From assembly GCA_903890595.1 (NCBI GenBank), contig CAITBU010000234.1, positions 1-16,828 on the forward strand: 16,828 nucleotides of DNA, given 5' to 3'. The position numbers and the translations under genes are program-made. Positions 8,693 through 16,076 of the stretch are shown here, piece after piece. The DNA is from an uncultured Holophagaceae bacterium (GTDB lineage: Bacteria; Acidobacteriota; Holophagae; Holophagales; Holophagaceae). Every line of letters begins with the position of its first letter. Position 1 is the stretch's first letter. The notes under the pieces were generated by a model. The model did no database searches. It was not told where the DNA came from and saw nothing but the letters and a program-made list of their open reading frames with translations.

Positions 8693-9403
8693 CTAGCCCT
8701 CCAGGTCCCGGAGCAGCTGGTCGCCGCCCAGCTGGCGCATCTGCCCCAGGATCCAGGCCTGGCGGCCCCGGATGTAGTCGCTGGGCGCATTGGCCCTGAA
8801 CTTCCGGGGGTTGGGTAGGACGGCGGCCAGGAGGGCCCCCTCGCTGGGCGTGAGGCGCTTGGCGGGCTTGCCGAAGAAGGTCCGGGCGGCGGCCTCGGCC
8901 CCGTAGATGCCGTCGCCGAACTCGACGATGTTGAGATAGACCTCCAGGATCCGCTTCTTGGACCACCCGGCCTCCAGCAGGAGGGTGCACCAGGCTTCGA
9001 GCCCTTTGCGGGTCCAGGAGCGGCTGTTCCAGAGGAAGAGGTTCTTGGCGGTCTGCTGGGAGACGGTGGAGGCTCCGCGCTTCCGGCGGCTGGTCTCGTT
9101 GTGCTGGACGGCCCTCTCGATGGCCTGCCAGTCGAAGCCGAAGTGATCGGCGAAGTTCTGGTCCTCAGCGGCGATGACCGCCACCCCCAGGCTGGGGGCA
9201 ATCTCTTCCAGGGGTACCCAGGTGTGACGGGCGGCGTAGGGGCGGCCCGTGGACCAGGCCTCCAGGCGCCGCTGCACCATGAGCGCCGACACCGGCACCG
9301 GCACAAAGCGGAAGAAAGCCACCAGGAGGAGGTTCAGCGCCAGGAACAAGCCCAGAGCCCAGGCCAGGCCCTTCAGCACCCGCCAAGCCAATCGCTTCAC
9401 CAT
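8693..9403 (-). CDS. mtgA: Monofunctional biosynthetic peptidoglycan glycosyltransferase, 236 aa
   Basis: It polymerises lipid II into glycan strands at the outer face of the inner membrane. One N-terminal membrane anchor spans about residues 11-33, after a short basic tail (MVKRLAWRVLKG). The GT51 motifs follow in order: AAEDQNFADHFGFDW with the catalytic E80, RGASTVSQQTAKNLFL (109-124), RKGLEAW, and LEVYLNIVEFGDGIYGAEAAA with the second glutamate at 161. There is no penicillin-binding transpeptidase domain, so this is the monofunctional type; 236 residues is normal. ATG 9403 was chosen because the anchor follows at the usual distance. The ribosome binding site there is weak (purine-rich GGTGGGG), and the frame is open upstream to 9526. 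Confidence 0.95.
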   Translation of the reverse strand: MVKRLAWRVLKGLAWALGLFLALNLLLVAFFRFVPVPVSALMVQRRLEAWSTGRPYAARHTWVPLEEIAPSLGVAVIAAEDQNFADHFGFDWQAIERAVQHNETSRRKRGASTVSQQTAKNLFLWNSRSWTRKGLEAWCTLLLEAGWSKKRILEVYLNIVEFGDGIYGAEAAARTFFGKPAKRLTPSEGALLAAVLPNPRKFRANAPSDYIRGRQAWILGQMRQLGGDQLLRDLEG

Positions 9404-9599
9404 GCCCCACCCGGCCCAGGTTGAGGGGGCGGTAGGGCGATGGGCGCAGGGTTCCAGGTCATGCATCCAGTCTGCCATGGGGCCCGGCCCACTTAGGGCT
9501 GCTGAAGAAATTCTGGACGTAGGCAATCAAGCGTATGGAGCGGTATGGGCCCTGGCCCTATCCTGGGTCAAAATTCCTGTTCGCCCCTGCTCCGTCCGA

Positions 9600-9616
9600 T
9601 GCACCGCAAGGGTGCA
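9600..9616 (+). promoter_or_regulatory. Small hairpin abutting the ribosome binding site of the large exported protein
   Basis: TGCACC (9600-9605) and GGTGCA (9611-9616) pair perfectly around GCAAG. The 3' arm ends on the first base of AGGAGG (9616-9621). The rest of the 9404-9599 gap shows no gene and no clear promoter hexamers. Confidence 0.4.
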
Positions 9617-9629
9617 GGAGGCCTTCACC

Positions 9630-12600
9630 ATGTGGAATATCCAGACCCAGAGCCACCCAGCCTCTGGCCCTAGGGGCTTCCTCCGAACCCTCCGGAGGTG
9701 CCTTGTTGGGGCCGTCATCCCGGTGGCCCTGGCCCTCCTGGGCGCCTTACCCGTCCTGGCCCAAGCCGGTTTGGCTGGCCTCGACCTGGGCACCCGCTGG
9801 GTGGTGACCGAGCACAACCCTGATGGCACCACCTGGGATGGGTCCTGGGTCCGCCGGGGACAGACGCCGGTCTTCGACGCCCTGTGGCGCCATAGCGGCA
9901 CCAAGGCCATTGTGAAGGACATCGTGGAGGTCCGCGCCCTGCGCGGCACTGAGATAGAGGTCTTCCGCCGGAGCAATGCCGGCATCTACAAGGGCACTCT
10001 CGCTTCGGACCAGCTGACCGTCCCTCGCGGCACGGCCAGCTGGATGCCAGCCACCGCCTGGTGGGAGGCTCGAATCATGGGGGCCACCGCCAAGGTGCCC
10101 TCTGCCCCAACCCCGGCGTCCGCTTCCAAACCTGCACTGGCACCGGCTCCCCCTGTGGCCACTCCGCCCCAGCCCCAGGGGATGCCACCGCCAGCCGCCC
10201 GGCCGGTGGTGGTCCCAGCGCCACCGCCTCCGGCCCCCCAGGCCGCAGCTCCGGCACCGGTGGCAACGCCTCCACCCGCTGCCCCCCCCGCCAAGAAGGG
10301 CATCCTGGGCTTCCTGGACAAGCTCGACAAGGCCGTGACCGAAGCCGCGGTGCTCGTGAACAAGGTGGCTGATGCAGTGAAGGACCCGAAGGTCCTCGTG
10401 TCCGTGGAGGATCCTGCCCAGGCCAAGGCCAAGGGACAGGTCCCGGCTCCCCCCGCCGGGGCCTCCCTCCTGGGCAAGCCGATGGACCCCGCCAAGGGCA
10501 GTGCTCCTGGCACCAGCCCAGCGAAGGCCCCGGTAGCGCCGGCCCCGAAGGCCAAGCCCCTACCGCCTTCCGTACCCACCGTTGCCTCTGCCACTGCCGT
10601 GCCGTTCAGTCCGGGCAACACCGGGGCCCCCAGCGCCCTGGCCGGGTCCATGTATGGAGCGGACACCGCCCTGCTGGTGCAGGGCATCTGGCGCCTGTCC
10701 GGCGCCCAGCCCGAGAGCTGGAATGCCGTCTCCGCCGACTGGAGCCCCCACTTCCTCGCCCCCTCCGAGGGCACCCGGGAGGACGTCTCCCGCCTGCTTC
10801 CGGCAGTGACCGAGATGGTGGGCATCCAGTCCGCCATGGCCGTCTCCGCAGGCGCCTTCGACGCCGCCTGGGACGAGGCGGCCTCGGCGGCCGCCATGGA
10901 CAGCGAAGAGGGCACCCGTTCTGCCCTGGCCATGGCCCATACGCACAAGAAGGCCCTGGAGAGCCACCAGGCCCGCCTGGTGCAGCTGGCCCAGCAGGTG
11001 AAGAGCCAGCCCCCGGTGAAGGATCCTGTGGACGAGCAGAAGAAGACCCGGACCGAGCACAAGGCGCACATGAAAACGGCGCAAAAGGTAGCAGGTGGAC
11101 CTGCCCCGCTGGCCGCCCCCCTGCCACCAGCTGAGTTCCATTCAGGCCGGTACGTGCTGGTGGGGATTGAGAAGGTCATGAAATTTGTGGAGGCACCCAC
11201 GACTGCGACTTTTAAAAAAGACCCCAGGGACGACCCCAAGTACGGAGCGAAGGTCTTCAACCCAAATGATGAGGGGGGGCCTGAAACCGGCGGCTTGTTC
11301 ATAGCCTCTGCCAGTGCCGATTGGACCCAGGTGGTCATGAAGGAGCGGGTCGACAACCCGCGCCCCCCAACGCTGACCTGGCGGGTTCCGGCCCAGCTTC
11401 AGCCCGGCGTGCCTGCCACGGTCTCGCTCACCTTCGACCCTGGGTTCCGAATCACTGACGGCAAAATGGCCAGCAGCGTGGACCTGTTGGTCACCCTGCC
11501 GAAGTTCACGAGGCTCTATTCGCTCGCAGAAGCCGGGAGCTGGGGTCCAGCTTCGACCCACCTCCAGGATTCCTTCACCTTCACCCTGCCTCTGATCGTC
11601 AAGTCTCCCCAGCTGGCGGAAATGTACACATTCAATGGCGCAGATAACAAGCTGCGCCTGGTGACCTTCCGCTGCCCCGACCCAGATGGTCCCAATGCGA
11701 CGAAGGCTGTCTACAGCAGGCCGGTGGTGGACAAGGTGTCCTCCGTGAGCGCCTGGGCGGAGATTCCCCCCTCCGCGGGCCTTCCGGCCGGGACGCGCCT
11801 TCCTGACACCAGGCCCGCCGACCTCACCCTCCAGGTGAGCTACTTCAGCCCCGTCGTGAAATACAAGTACCGCTGGGAGTCGGCCTCTGGATCTGGCGGG
11901 CAGGTGGTCGCAGCGACCACCGTCGGCCCCGAAGCTGCCGATTCGGATACCCCGACAGCCAAGGAGACCACCCAGCGCATCACCGAGATCGACGCCAACC
12001 TCCGCATCATCCAGCACACCATGGACCGGGACGAGGCGGATCTGTCCAAAGAGAAGGACCCGTCACGGCGGGCGATCTTGGAGTTCCGCATCCTCCAGGC
12101 CAAGTCGGATCTGATGGCGGAGCAGGACCTGAAGGCCTCGCTGCAGACAGGTCAGCTGGTGCACAGCCGCACCCCCTTTGATGACTACGCCCACGACCAA
12201 TTTGCCCAACAGATCCGCACCAACATTCAGACCATGGAGCAGTTCCAGCGGGCCACCGACGGCCTCCAGCGGCTGGCCCACATGCTGCCCGAAGGGGAAG
12301 CCGACGCCGCCCGCGCCTTCATCGCCCGGCAGCTCACTCCGGGGGTCATGGCCAAGCTGGACCTGGCCAAGGTGCGAGAGATCGGCAATGCCCTGAACCT
12401 CAAGGTCCAGGGCTTCAATGGGCAGGTCCAGGCCAAGAACGAGGAAGAGGCAGCCCGCCAAGGCATGTACCTGGAGATGGCGCAGAACATCAAGACCGCC
12501 GCCGACGGTGGCATGCAGGCCTGCTCCCTGGTTGGGGGCAAGTATGTGAACCTGGCCTATACAGCGGGTACGGCCTACATCGAGGGGGGCGGCAAAGCCA

Positions 12601-13787
12601 TGCTGATCCAGGTGGCCAGCGGGCTCTCCACCCCCACCGCCCTGGCCGCTACCGCCTTCCAGGGCTACGACGAAGGCGGGGGCTTCTCGGGTGCCGCCAA
12701 GGCCCTGGCCATCAGCCTCATGTCTCAGAAGGCCACTTCCTACGCCCTGGGCGGGGCCATGAAGGCCGTGAACAAGGCTCGCGGGACAGGCGTATCCGGC
12801 CAGCAGGTGATGGATCTGAAGGTCTACAACCGGGCCCGGGATGCCGGCATCGCCAAGGCCAAGGCCTTCCAGCAGCTCAACAACGAGCACTATCGTCTGT
12901 CCCTGGCCGCCAAGCGGGGCGACGGAGCGGCCGCCAAGCAGATGGCCGCGCTGGAGAAGACCCTGGAGGCCAAGGCCGCCGAGCTCCATGAGGACATGCA
13001 CGCCAAGAGCTTTCTGAAATACAAGGGTGACTTCCTCACCCAAAAGGGCTTCACCAAGTCCCTGGACTCGATCCACACCAAGGTCCAGGCCGAGTTCCAC
13101 GAGGTCATGCAGCGAGAGAAGAAGTGGTCCCCGACGCCCCTGAAGGAGTTCCGCAATGCGGCCAGTGCTGGGTCCGTGGGCATGGACTTTGACATCGGCC
13201 TGGATGCGTCGAAGGTGTCCACCCTCACGCAGAATGGTCGAGCAGCCACCCAGCACCAGTGGGAGAAGGATGCCCAAGAGGCGTGGAATGCCTCCTACCA
13301 GAAGGTGACTGGACGCAGTGCCGCCCGGTCCTGGGAGACCGTGACCACCCGGGGCAATGCGGAGGCTTACCACGACCTGGCGGTGCTGAGCGGCGATATG
13401 ACCAAGGCCTCGAAGGCCTGGGCCGAGCAGACTGCGGATGTGACCCGCTACAAGGCCTGGCATCTGGCCAAGGACCCGCACCTCTCCGAAATGGCAAAGC
13501 TGCAGGAGATCAGCCGTGGCACCGCCAAGGACATGGGCACCAAGCTGCTGCCCCTGTTCAAGGCGACCAAGACTGCGACCCCTGCGGCCGCCCAGGACCT
13601 GGCGGCAGCCTCCCGCCACTGGACCAAGGTCCAATCCATCATGGACGCCTTCGGCCGCGGGGACATGGATCCCCTCACCGCCTCCCGCCGCATCCGGGAA
13701 GTCACCGGTGGGCGCAGCATCCAGGAGGTGGTGGACCAGTCGGCCACGGTGATGGAGAGCCTCATCAAGAAGTCCGGTCGTCCCTAG
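9630..13787 (+). CDS. Large exported multidomain protein of unknown function, 1385 aa
   Basis: ATG 9630 has AGGAGG eight bases upstream; the frame is open to 9249 but that part is antisense to mtgA. A signal peptide is clear: basic RGFLRTLRRC, a hydrophobic core and LAQA, with cleavage likely after residue 44 or 46. Residues 51-149 form a Trp-rich beta domain (DGSWVRRG, FDALWRHSG, YKGTL, GTASW, WWEARI) like small domains seen in other exported proteins. Pro/Ala-rich linkers follow (about 152-222 and 265-320) around a short helical stretch. Then come a helical region, a beta-rich middle (about 500-760), a charged coiled-coil-like helix (about 780-840), a Gly/Ala-rich hydrophobic segment (about 960-1045) and a helical C-terminal part with GSVGMDFDIGL at 1181-1191. 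Only one or two Cys appear after the signal. I recognise no catalytic domain. It stands alone between divergent mtgA and ilvA. Confidence 0.85.
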   Translation: MWNIQTQSHPASGPRGFLRTLRRCLVGAVIPVALALLGALPVLAQAGLAGLDLGTRWVVTEHNPDGTTWDGSWVRRGQTPVFDALWRHSGTKAIVKDIVEVRALRGTEIEVFRRSNAGIYKGTLASDQLTVPRGTASWMPATAWWEARIMGATAKVPSAPTPASASKPALAPAPPVATPPQPQGMPPPAARPVVVPAPPPPAPQAAAPAPVATPPPAAPPAKKGILGFLDKLDKAVTEAAVLVNKVADAVKDPKVLVSVEDPAQAKAKGQVPAPPAGASLLGKPMDPAKGSAPGTSPAKAPVAPAPKAKPLPPSVPTVASATAVPFSPGNTGAPSALAGSMYGADTALLVQGIWRLSGAQPESWNAVSADWSPHFLAPSEGTREDVSRLLPAVTEMVGIQSAMAVSAGAFDAAWDEAASAAAMDSEEGTRSALAMAHTHKKALESHQARLVQLAQQVKSQPPVKDPVDEQKKTRTEHKAHMKTAQKVAGGPAPLAAPLPPAEFHSGRYVLVGIEKVMKFVEAPTTATFKKDPRDDPKYGAKVFNPNDEGGPETGGLFIASASADWTQVVMKERVDNPRPPTLTWRVPAQLQPGVPATVSLTFDPGFRITDGKMASSVDLLVTLPKFTRLYSLAEAGSWGPASTHLQDSFTFTLPLIVKSPQLAEMYTFNGADNKLRLVTFRCPDPDGPNATKAVYSRPVVDKVSSVSAWAEIPPSAGLPAGTRLPDTRPADLTLQVSYFSPVVKYKYRWESASGSGGQVVAATTVGPEAADSDTPTAKETTQRITEIDANLRIIQHTMDRDEADLSKEKDPSRRAILEFRILQAKSDLMAEQDLKASLQTGQLVHSRTPFDDYAHDQFAQQIRTNIQTMEQFQRATDGLQRLAHMLPEGEADAARAFIARQLTPGVMAKLDLAKVREIGNALNLKVQGFNGQVQAKNEEEAARQGMYLEMAQNIKTAADGGMQACSLVGGKYVNLAYTAGTAYIEGGGKAMLIQVASGLSTPTALAATAFQGYDEGGGFSGAAKALAISLMSQKATSYALGGAMKAVNKARGTGVSGQQVMDLKVYNRARDAGIAKAKAFQQLNNEHYRLSLAAKRGDGAAAKQMAALEKTLEAKAAELHEDMHAKSFLKYKGDFLTQKGFTKSLDSIHTKVQAEFHEVMQREKKWSPTPLKEFRNAASAGSVGMDFDIGLDASKVSTLTQNGRAATQHQWEKDAQEAWNASYQKVTGRSAARSWETVTTRGNAEAYHDLAVLSGDMTKASKAWAEQTADVTRYKAWHLAKDPHLSEMAKLQEISRGTAKDMGTKLLPLFKATKTATPAAAQDLAAASRHWTKVQSIMDAFGRGDMDPLTASRRIREVTGGRSIQEVVDQSATVMESLIKKSGRP

Positions 13788-13796
13788 CGTTCCCAC

Positions 13797-13848
13797 CCCC
13801 CGCCGCTTGTAGAGGGCGGGGGCCGGATGCTAGGCTGGAGCATCCTTT
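13797..13848 (+). terminator. Two hairpins after the large exported protein gene
   Basis: The first stem is CCCCCGCC/GGCGGGGG (13797-13804 and 13815-13822). The second is GGATGCT/AGCATCC (13825-13831 and 13839-13845), followed by TTT. They probably end the upstream transcript. An alternative reading is a promoter for ilvA: TTGTAG (13807-13812) and TAGGCT (13831-13836) are 18 bases apart, 25 bases before the leader start codon. Confidence 0.45.
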
Positions 13849-13860
13849 CCGGTGGCTGAC

Positions 13861-13914
13861 ATGGGTTTATCCCGCCGCTCCATCCTGTCCATTAGCCTCC
13901 CCATGGGGGGTTAG
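13861..13914 (+). CDS. Putative ilvA leader peptide, 17 aa
   Basis: The reading frame MGLSRRSILSISLPMGG ends at TAG 13912-13914. GGTGG lies five bases before the ATG and could serve as a weak ribosome binding site. Of 17 codons, two are Ile (ATC, ATT) and three Leu (TTA, CTG, CTC); TTA and ATT are rare in the neighbouring genes. The gene is followed at once by a G6 tract and then by a terminator just before ilvA. This is the layout of a ribosome-mediated attenuation leader, which would sense charged isoleucine and leucine tRNA. It is too short for standard gene callers, and expression is inferred. Confidence 0.55.
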   Translation: MGLSRRSILSISLPMGG

Positions 13915-13963
13915 GACCGGTTCAGCCGATTCCAGCCGCCCCCCGGACGCCCGGGGGGTTTTT
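13905..13963 (+). promoter_or_regulatory. Transcription attenuator of ilvA (antiterminator tract plus terminator)
   Basis: The terminator is CCCCCCGG (13939-13946) and CCGGGGGG (13951-13958) with an ACGC loop and a TTTTT tract (13959-13963), ending 14 bases before the ilvA ATG. An upstream GGGGGG (13905-13910) can pair with the CCCCCC of the terminator, extended by G-U pairs to about 8 bp, which would prevent termination. That G tract can in turn pair with CCCC at 13899-13902. A ribosome stalled on the Ile codons at 13882 or 13891 would mask the CCCC and free the G tract. Confidence 0.65.
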
Positions 13964-13977
13964 CGTAGAGAGTCCCC

Positions 13978-15504
13978 ATGACCACTGAGTCCCGCGACCT
14001 CCTGGACCGCATCCTCACGGCCCTGGTCTACGATGTGGCCATTGAGAGCCCCCTGGAACCCGCCCAGCAGCTGACCGCGCGCCTGGGGGTACCGGTGTGG
14101 TTCAAGCGCGAGGACCTGCAGCCTGTGCACTCCTTCAAGCTCCGGGGTGCCTACAACAAGATCGCCAACCTGGACGAAGCCACCCGCAGCCGGGGCGTCA
14201 TCGCCGCCTCAGCGGGCAACCACGCTCAGGGTGTGGCCCTGGCGGCCCAGCGCCTCGGCTGTCAGGCGACCATCGTCATGCCCGTCACCACCCCCCGCAT
14301 CAAGGTGGAGGCCGTCCGCACCCTGGGGGCCAAAGTTGTCCTGCATGGGGACACCTTTGAAGGCGCCGTGGCCCACTCCCAGGCCCTGCTGGCCGAGGGC
14401 GGCGCCACCTACATCCACCCCTACGACGACCTCGATGTCATCGCCGGCCAGGGCACCATCGGCATGGAGTTGCTGCGGCAGATGCCCCGGGGCATGGCCG
14501 CGGTCTTCGTACCCATCGGTGGGGGCGGCCTCATCGCCGGCATTGCGTCCTTCCTGAAGCGCCTCAGCCCCGGCATCCGCATCATTGGGGTGGAGCCCGC
14601 CGACGCCGATGCCATGAAGCGCTCCCTGGAGGCGGGCCGCCGCATCAAGCTGGAGCAGGTGGGCCTCTTCGCCGACGGCGTGGCCGTGAGCCAGGTGGGC
14701 GAGCGCACCTTCGACATCTGCCGCCACCTGGTGGACGAGGTGGTGCTGGTGGATACCGACGAGATCTGCGCCGCCATCAAGGATGTCTTCGAAGAGAACC
14801 GCTCCATCCTGGAGCCCGCCGGAGCCCTGGCCGTGGCCGGCATGAAGGCCTGGGTGGCCCGGCAGGCCGGCGCTGTCCCCGCCGGTGCGCTGGTGGCCAT
14901 CCTCTCGGGCGCCAACACCAACTTCGACCGCTTGCGCTTCGTGGCGGAGCGGGCCGAGCTGGGCGAGCGGCGCGAGGCTGTCCTGGCGGTGACCATCCCA
15001 GAGAAGCCCGGCAGCTTCCGCGCCTTCTGCGAGCGCATCGGCCAGCGCGCCATCACCGAGTTCAACTACCGCTATGCCGACCCCACCAAGGCCCACATCT
15101 TCGTGGGCATGCAGGTGACGGACAGCGCCGAGACCCGGAGCCTGCTGGAGGGCCTGCGGGCCGATGGCCTGGACGCCGAGGACCTCAGCGACAACGAGAT
15201 GGCCAAGCTCCACATCCGCCACCTGGTGGGCGGCCACGCCCCCGCCGTGGTGCACGAGCAGGTGCTGCGCTTCGAGTTCCCCGAGCGCCCAGGCGCCCTG
15301 CTGAAGTTCCTGGGCAGCATGAGCAGCGACTGGAACATCACCCTCTTCCACTACCGCAACCACGGCGCCGACTACGGCCGCGTCCTCGTGGGCATCGAGG
15401 TGCCCCCCGACGACCACACCGAGTTCCGCGCCTTCCTCGACAACCTGGGCTACGCCTGGGTGGATGAAGCTCAGAACCCTGCCTACCGGCTGTTCCTGGG
15501 CTGA
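13978..15504 (+). CDS. ilvA: Biosynthetic threonine ammonia-lyase (threonine deaminase), 508 aa
   Basis: It converts threonine to 2-oxobutanoate and ammonia using PLP, the first committed step of isoleucine synthesis. The PLP lysine is K54 in VHSFKLRGAYNK; SAGNHAQGVA and the phosphate-binding GGGGLIAG loop follow, and LSGANTNFDRLRF closes the catalytic domain near residue 325. Two ACT-like regulatory domains come next (beginning VLAVTIPEKPGSFRAFC and VLRFEFPERPGALLKFL), the form found in the isoleucine-inhibited biosynthetic enzyme. Length is close to the 514 residues of E. coli IlvA. The start at 13978 has a weak GAGAG seven bases upstream. The gene sits behind the attenuator at 13861-13963, which suggests control by branched-chain amino acid supply. 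No other ilv gene is in the window. Confidence 0.97.
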   Translation: MTTESRDLLDRILTALVYDVAIESPLEPAQQLTARLGVPVWFKREDLQPVHSFKLRGAYNKIANLDEATRSRGVIAASAGNHAQGVALAAQRLGCQATIVMPVTTPRIKVEAVRTLGAKVVLHGDTFEGAVAHSQALLAEGGATYIHPYDDLDVIAGQGTIGMELLRQMPRGMAAVFVPIGGGGLIAGIASFLKRLSPGIRIIGVEPADADAMKRSLEAGRRIKLEQVGLFADGVAVSQVGERTFDICRHLVDEVVLVDTDEICAAIKDVFEENRSILEPAGALAVAGMKAWVARQAGAVPAGALVAILSGANTNFDRLRFVAERAELGERREAVLAVTIPEKPGSFRAFCERIGQRAITEFNYRYADPTKAHIFVGMQVTDSAETRSLLEGLRADGLDAEDLSDNEMAKLHIRHLVGGHAPAVVHEQVLRFEFPERPGALLKFLGSMSSDWNITLFHYRNHGADYGRVLVGIEVPPDDHTEFRAFLDNLGYAWVDEAQNPAYRLFLG

Positions 15505-15514
15505 GGCACCGGGG

Positions 15515-15575
15515 CAAAAACGCTCGCGGAGAAAAGACGAGGAAAGCGGAGGGGCGCGGAGGAAGACAGGCCTGG
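15515..15575 (+). other. Purine-rich degenerate stretch downstream of ilvA
   Basis: From about 15515 to 15575 the plus strand is dominated by GGA, GAGG and CGCGGAG units (such as GCGGAGAAAAGACGAGG and GCGGAGGGGCGCGGAGG). It looks like a decayed tandem repeat and holds no plausible gene. It leads into the inverted repeat at 15601. Confidence 0.4.
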
Positions 15576-15600
15576 AACAAGGTCCCGCTCTGTTGTTCAG

Positions 15601-15675
15601 TATCCCCTTCATCCCCTTCATCCCTGTTCCATTGGCATTTTCTAAAAAACAGGGATGCGGGGGATGAAGGGGATA
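15601..15675. repeat. 28-bp inverted repeat forming a long hairpin
   Basis: The left arm (15601-15628, starting TATCCCCTTCATCCCC) and right arm (15648-15675) are complementary at 26 of 28 positions, with a 19-base AT-rich loop. The left arm itself contains a direct repeat of CCCCTTCAT. It resembles palindromic intergenic elements dispersed in some bacterial genomes and may also end the ilvA transcript. Confidence 0.75.
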
Positions 15676-15764
15676 AAAGCAAAGGCCCTGTCACCTGGCC
15701 CAAGCTGGGATGGAATTCGACTTCGGGGGTATCCTTCCAGATCGATTTTTCCTGGTGGGACTCC

Positions 15765-15995
15765 ATGATCAACGAAGCGATTGAACGGCCAGCCCCGGAA
15801 CTCGTCCAGGGCTTCCGGGACCTGCTCGTCCACGACTCGATCACCTGTGCCCTCTCGGATTGCATGGGCCGGTTGAACGCCATGACCGCGCTCAACCGGG
15901 GGGTGGCCGGCGCCACCATTGGTGAACTGGTCAATGTCGACGAACTCATGCGCAGCACCTTCTCCTACCAGGACCGGGCGCTGAAGCGCGACTGA
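15765..15995 (+). CDS. Short ORF resembling the N-terminus of RraA-like proteins, 76 aa
   Basis: ATG 15765 has GGTGGGA about five bases upstream. Residues 4-42 (EAIERPAPELVQGFRDLL, then ITCALSDCMGRLNAMTALNRG) follow the N-terminal pattern of the RraA / hydroxymethyl-oxoglutarate aldolase family: ERP-x-P-x-L, FR-x-L, then T-x4-D-x-MGR-x-x-AM. The family is normally 160-230 residues. Here the match fades after about residue 45 and the frame ends at 76 with STFSYQDRALKRD. No continuation was seen in other frames before the next gene at 16077. It could be a gene remnant or a genuine small protein that only looks similar. It sits just after the large inverted repeat. The resemblance is from memory. 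Confidence 0.45.
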   Translation: MINEAIERPAPELVQGFRDLLVHDSITCALSDCMGRLNAMTALNRGVAGATIGELVNVDELMRSTFSYQDRALKRD

Positions 15996-16076
15996 GTGCC
16001 CCGACAAGGGGTAGGGCTGGAGGCCTGTCCTCGACAGCCCGGTGTCCGTGCGCCATCCTCCCTGTCGGAGGTTCCC

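Noticed and set aside
9492..9505. ACTTAGGGCTGCT word shared with the SRP RNA region at 2197-2209
   Set aside because: Only about 13 bases match and no SRP RNA structure surrounds them, so chance is the simplest explanation.
9249..9629. 5' extension of the large exported protein to 9249
   Set aside because: This part is antisense to mtgA, and the ATG at 9630 has a strong ribosome binding site followed by a signal peptide.
12063..13796. Open minus-strand frame of 577 codons opposite the large exported protein
   Set aside because: It has the same Gly/Leu/His-rich antisense composition, while the plus strand has a signal peptide and a strong ribosome binding site.
14209..15621. Open minus-strand frame of 470 codons opposite ilvA
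   Set aside because: It is antisense to ilvA and has no motif or ribosome binding site.
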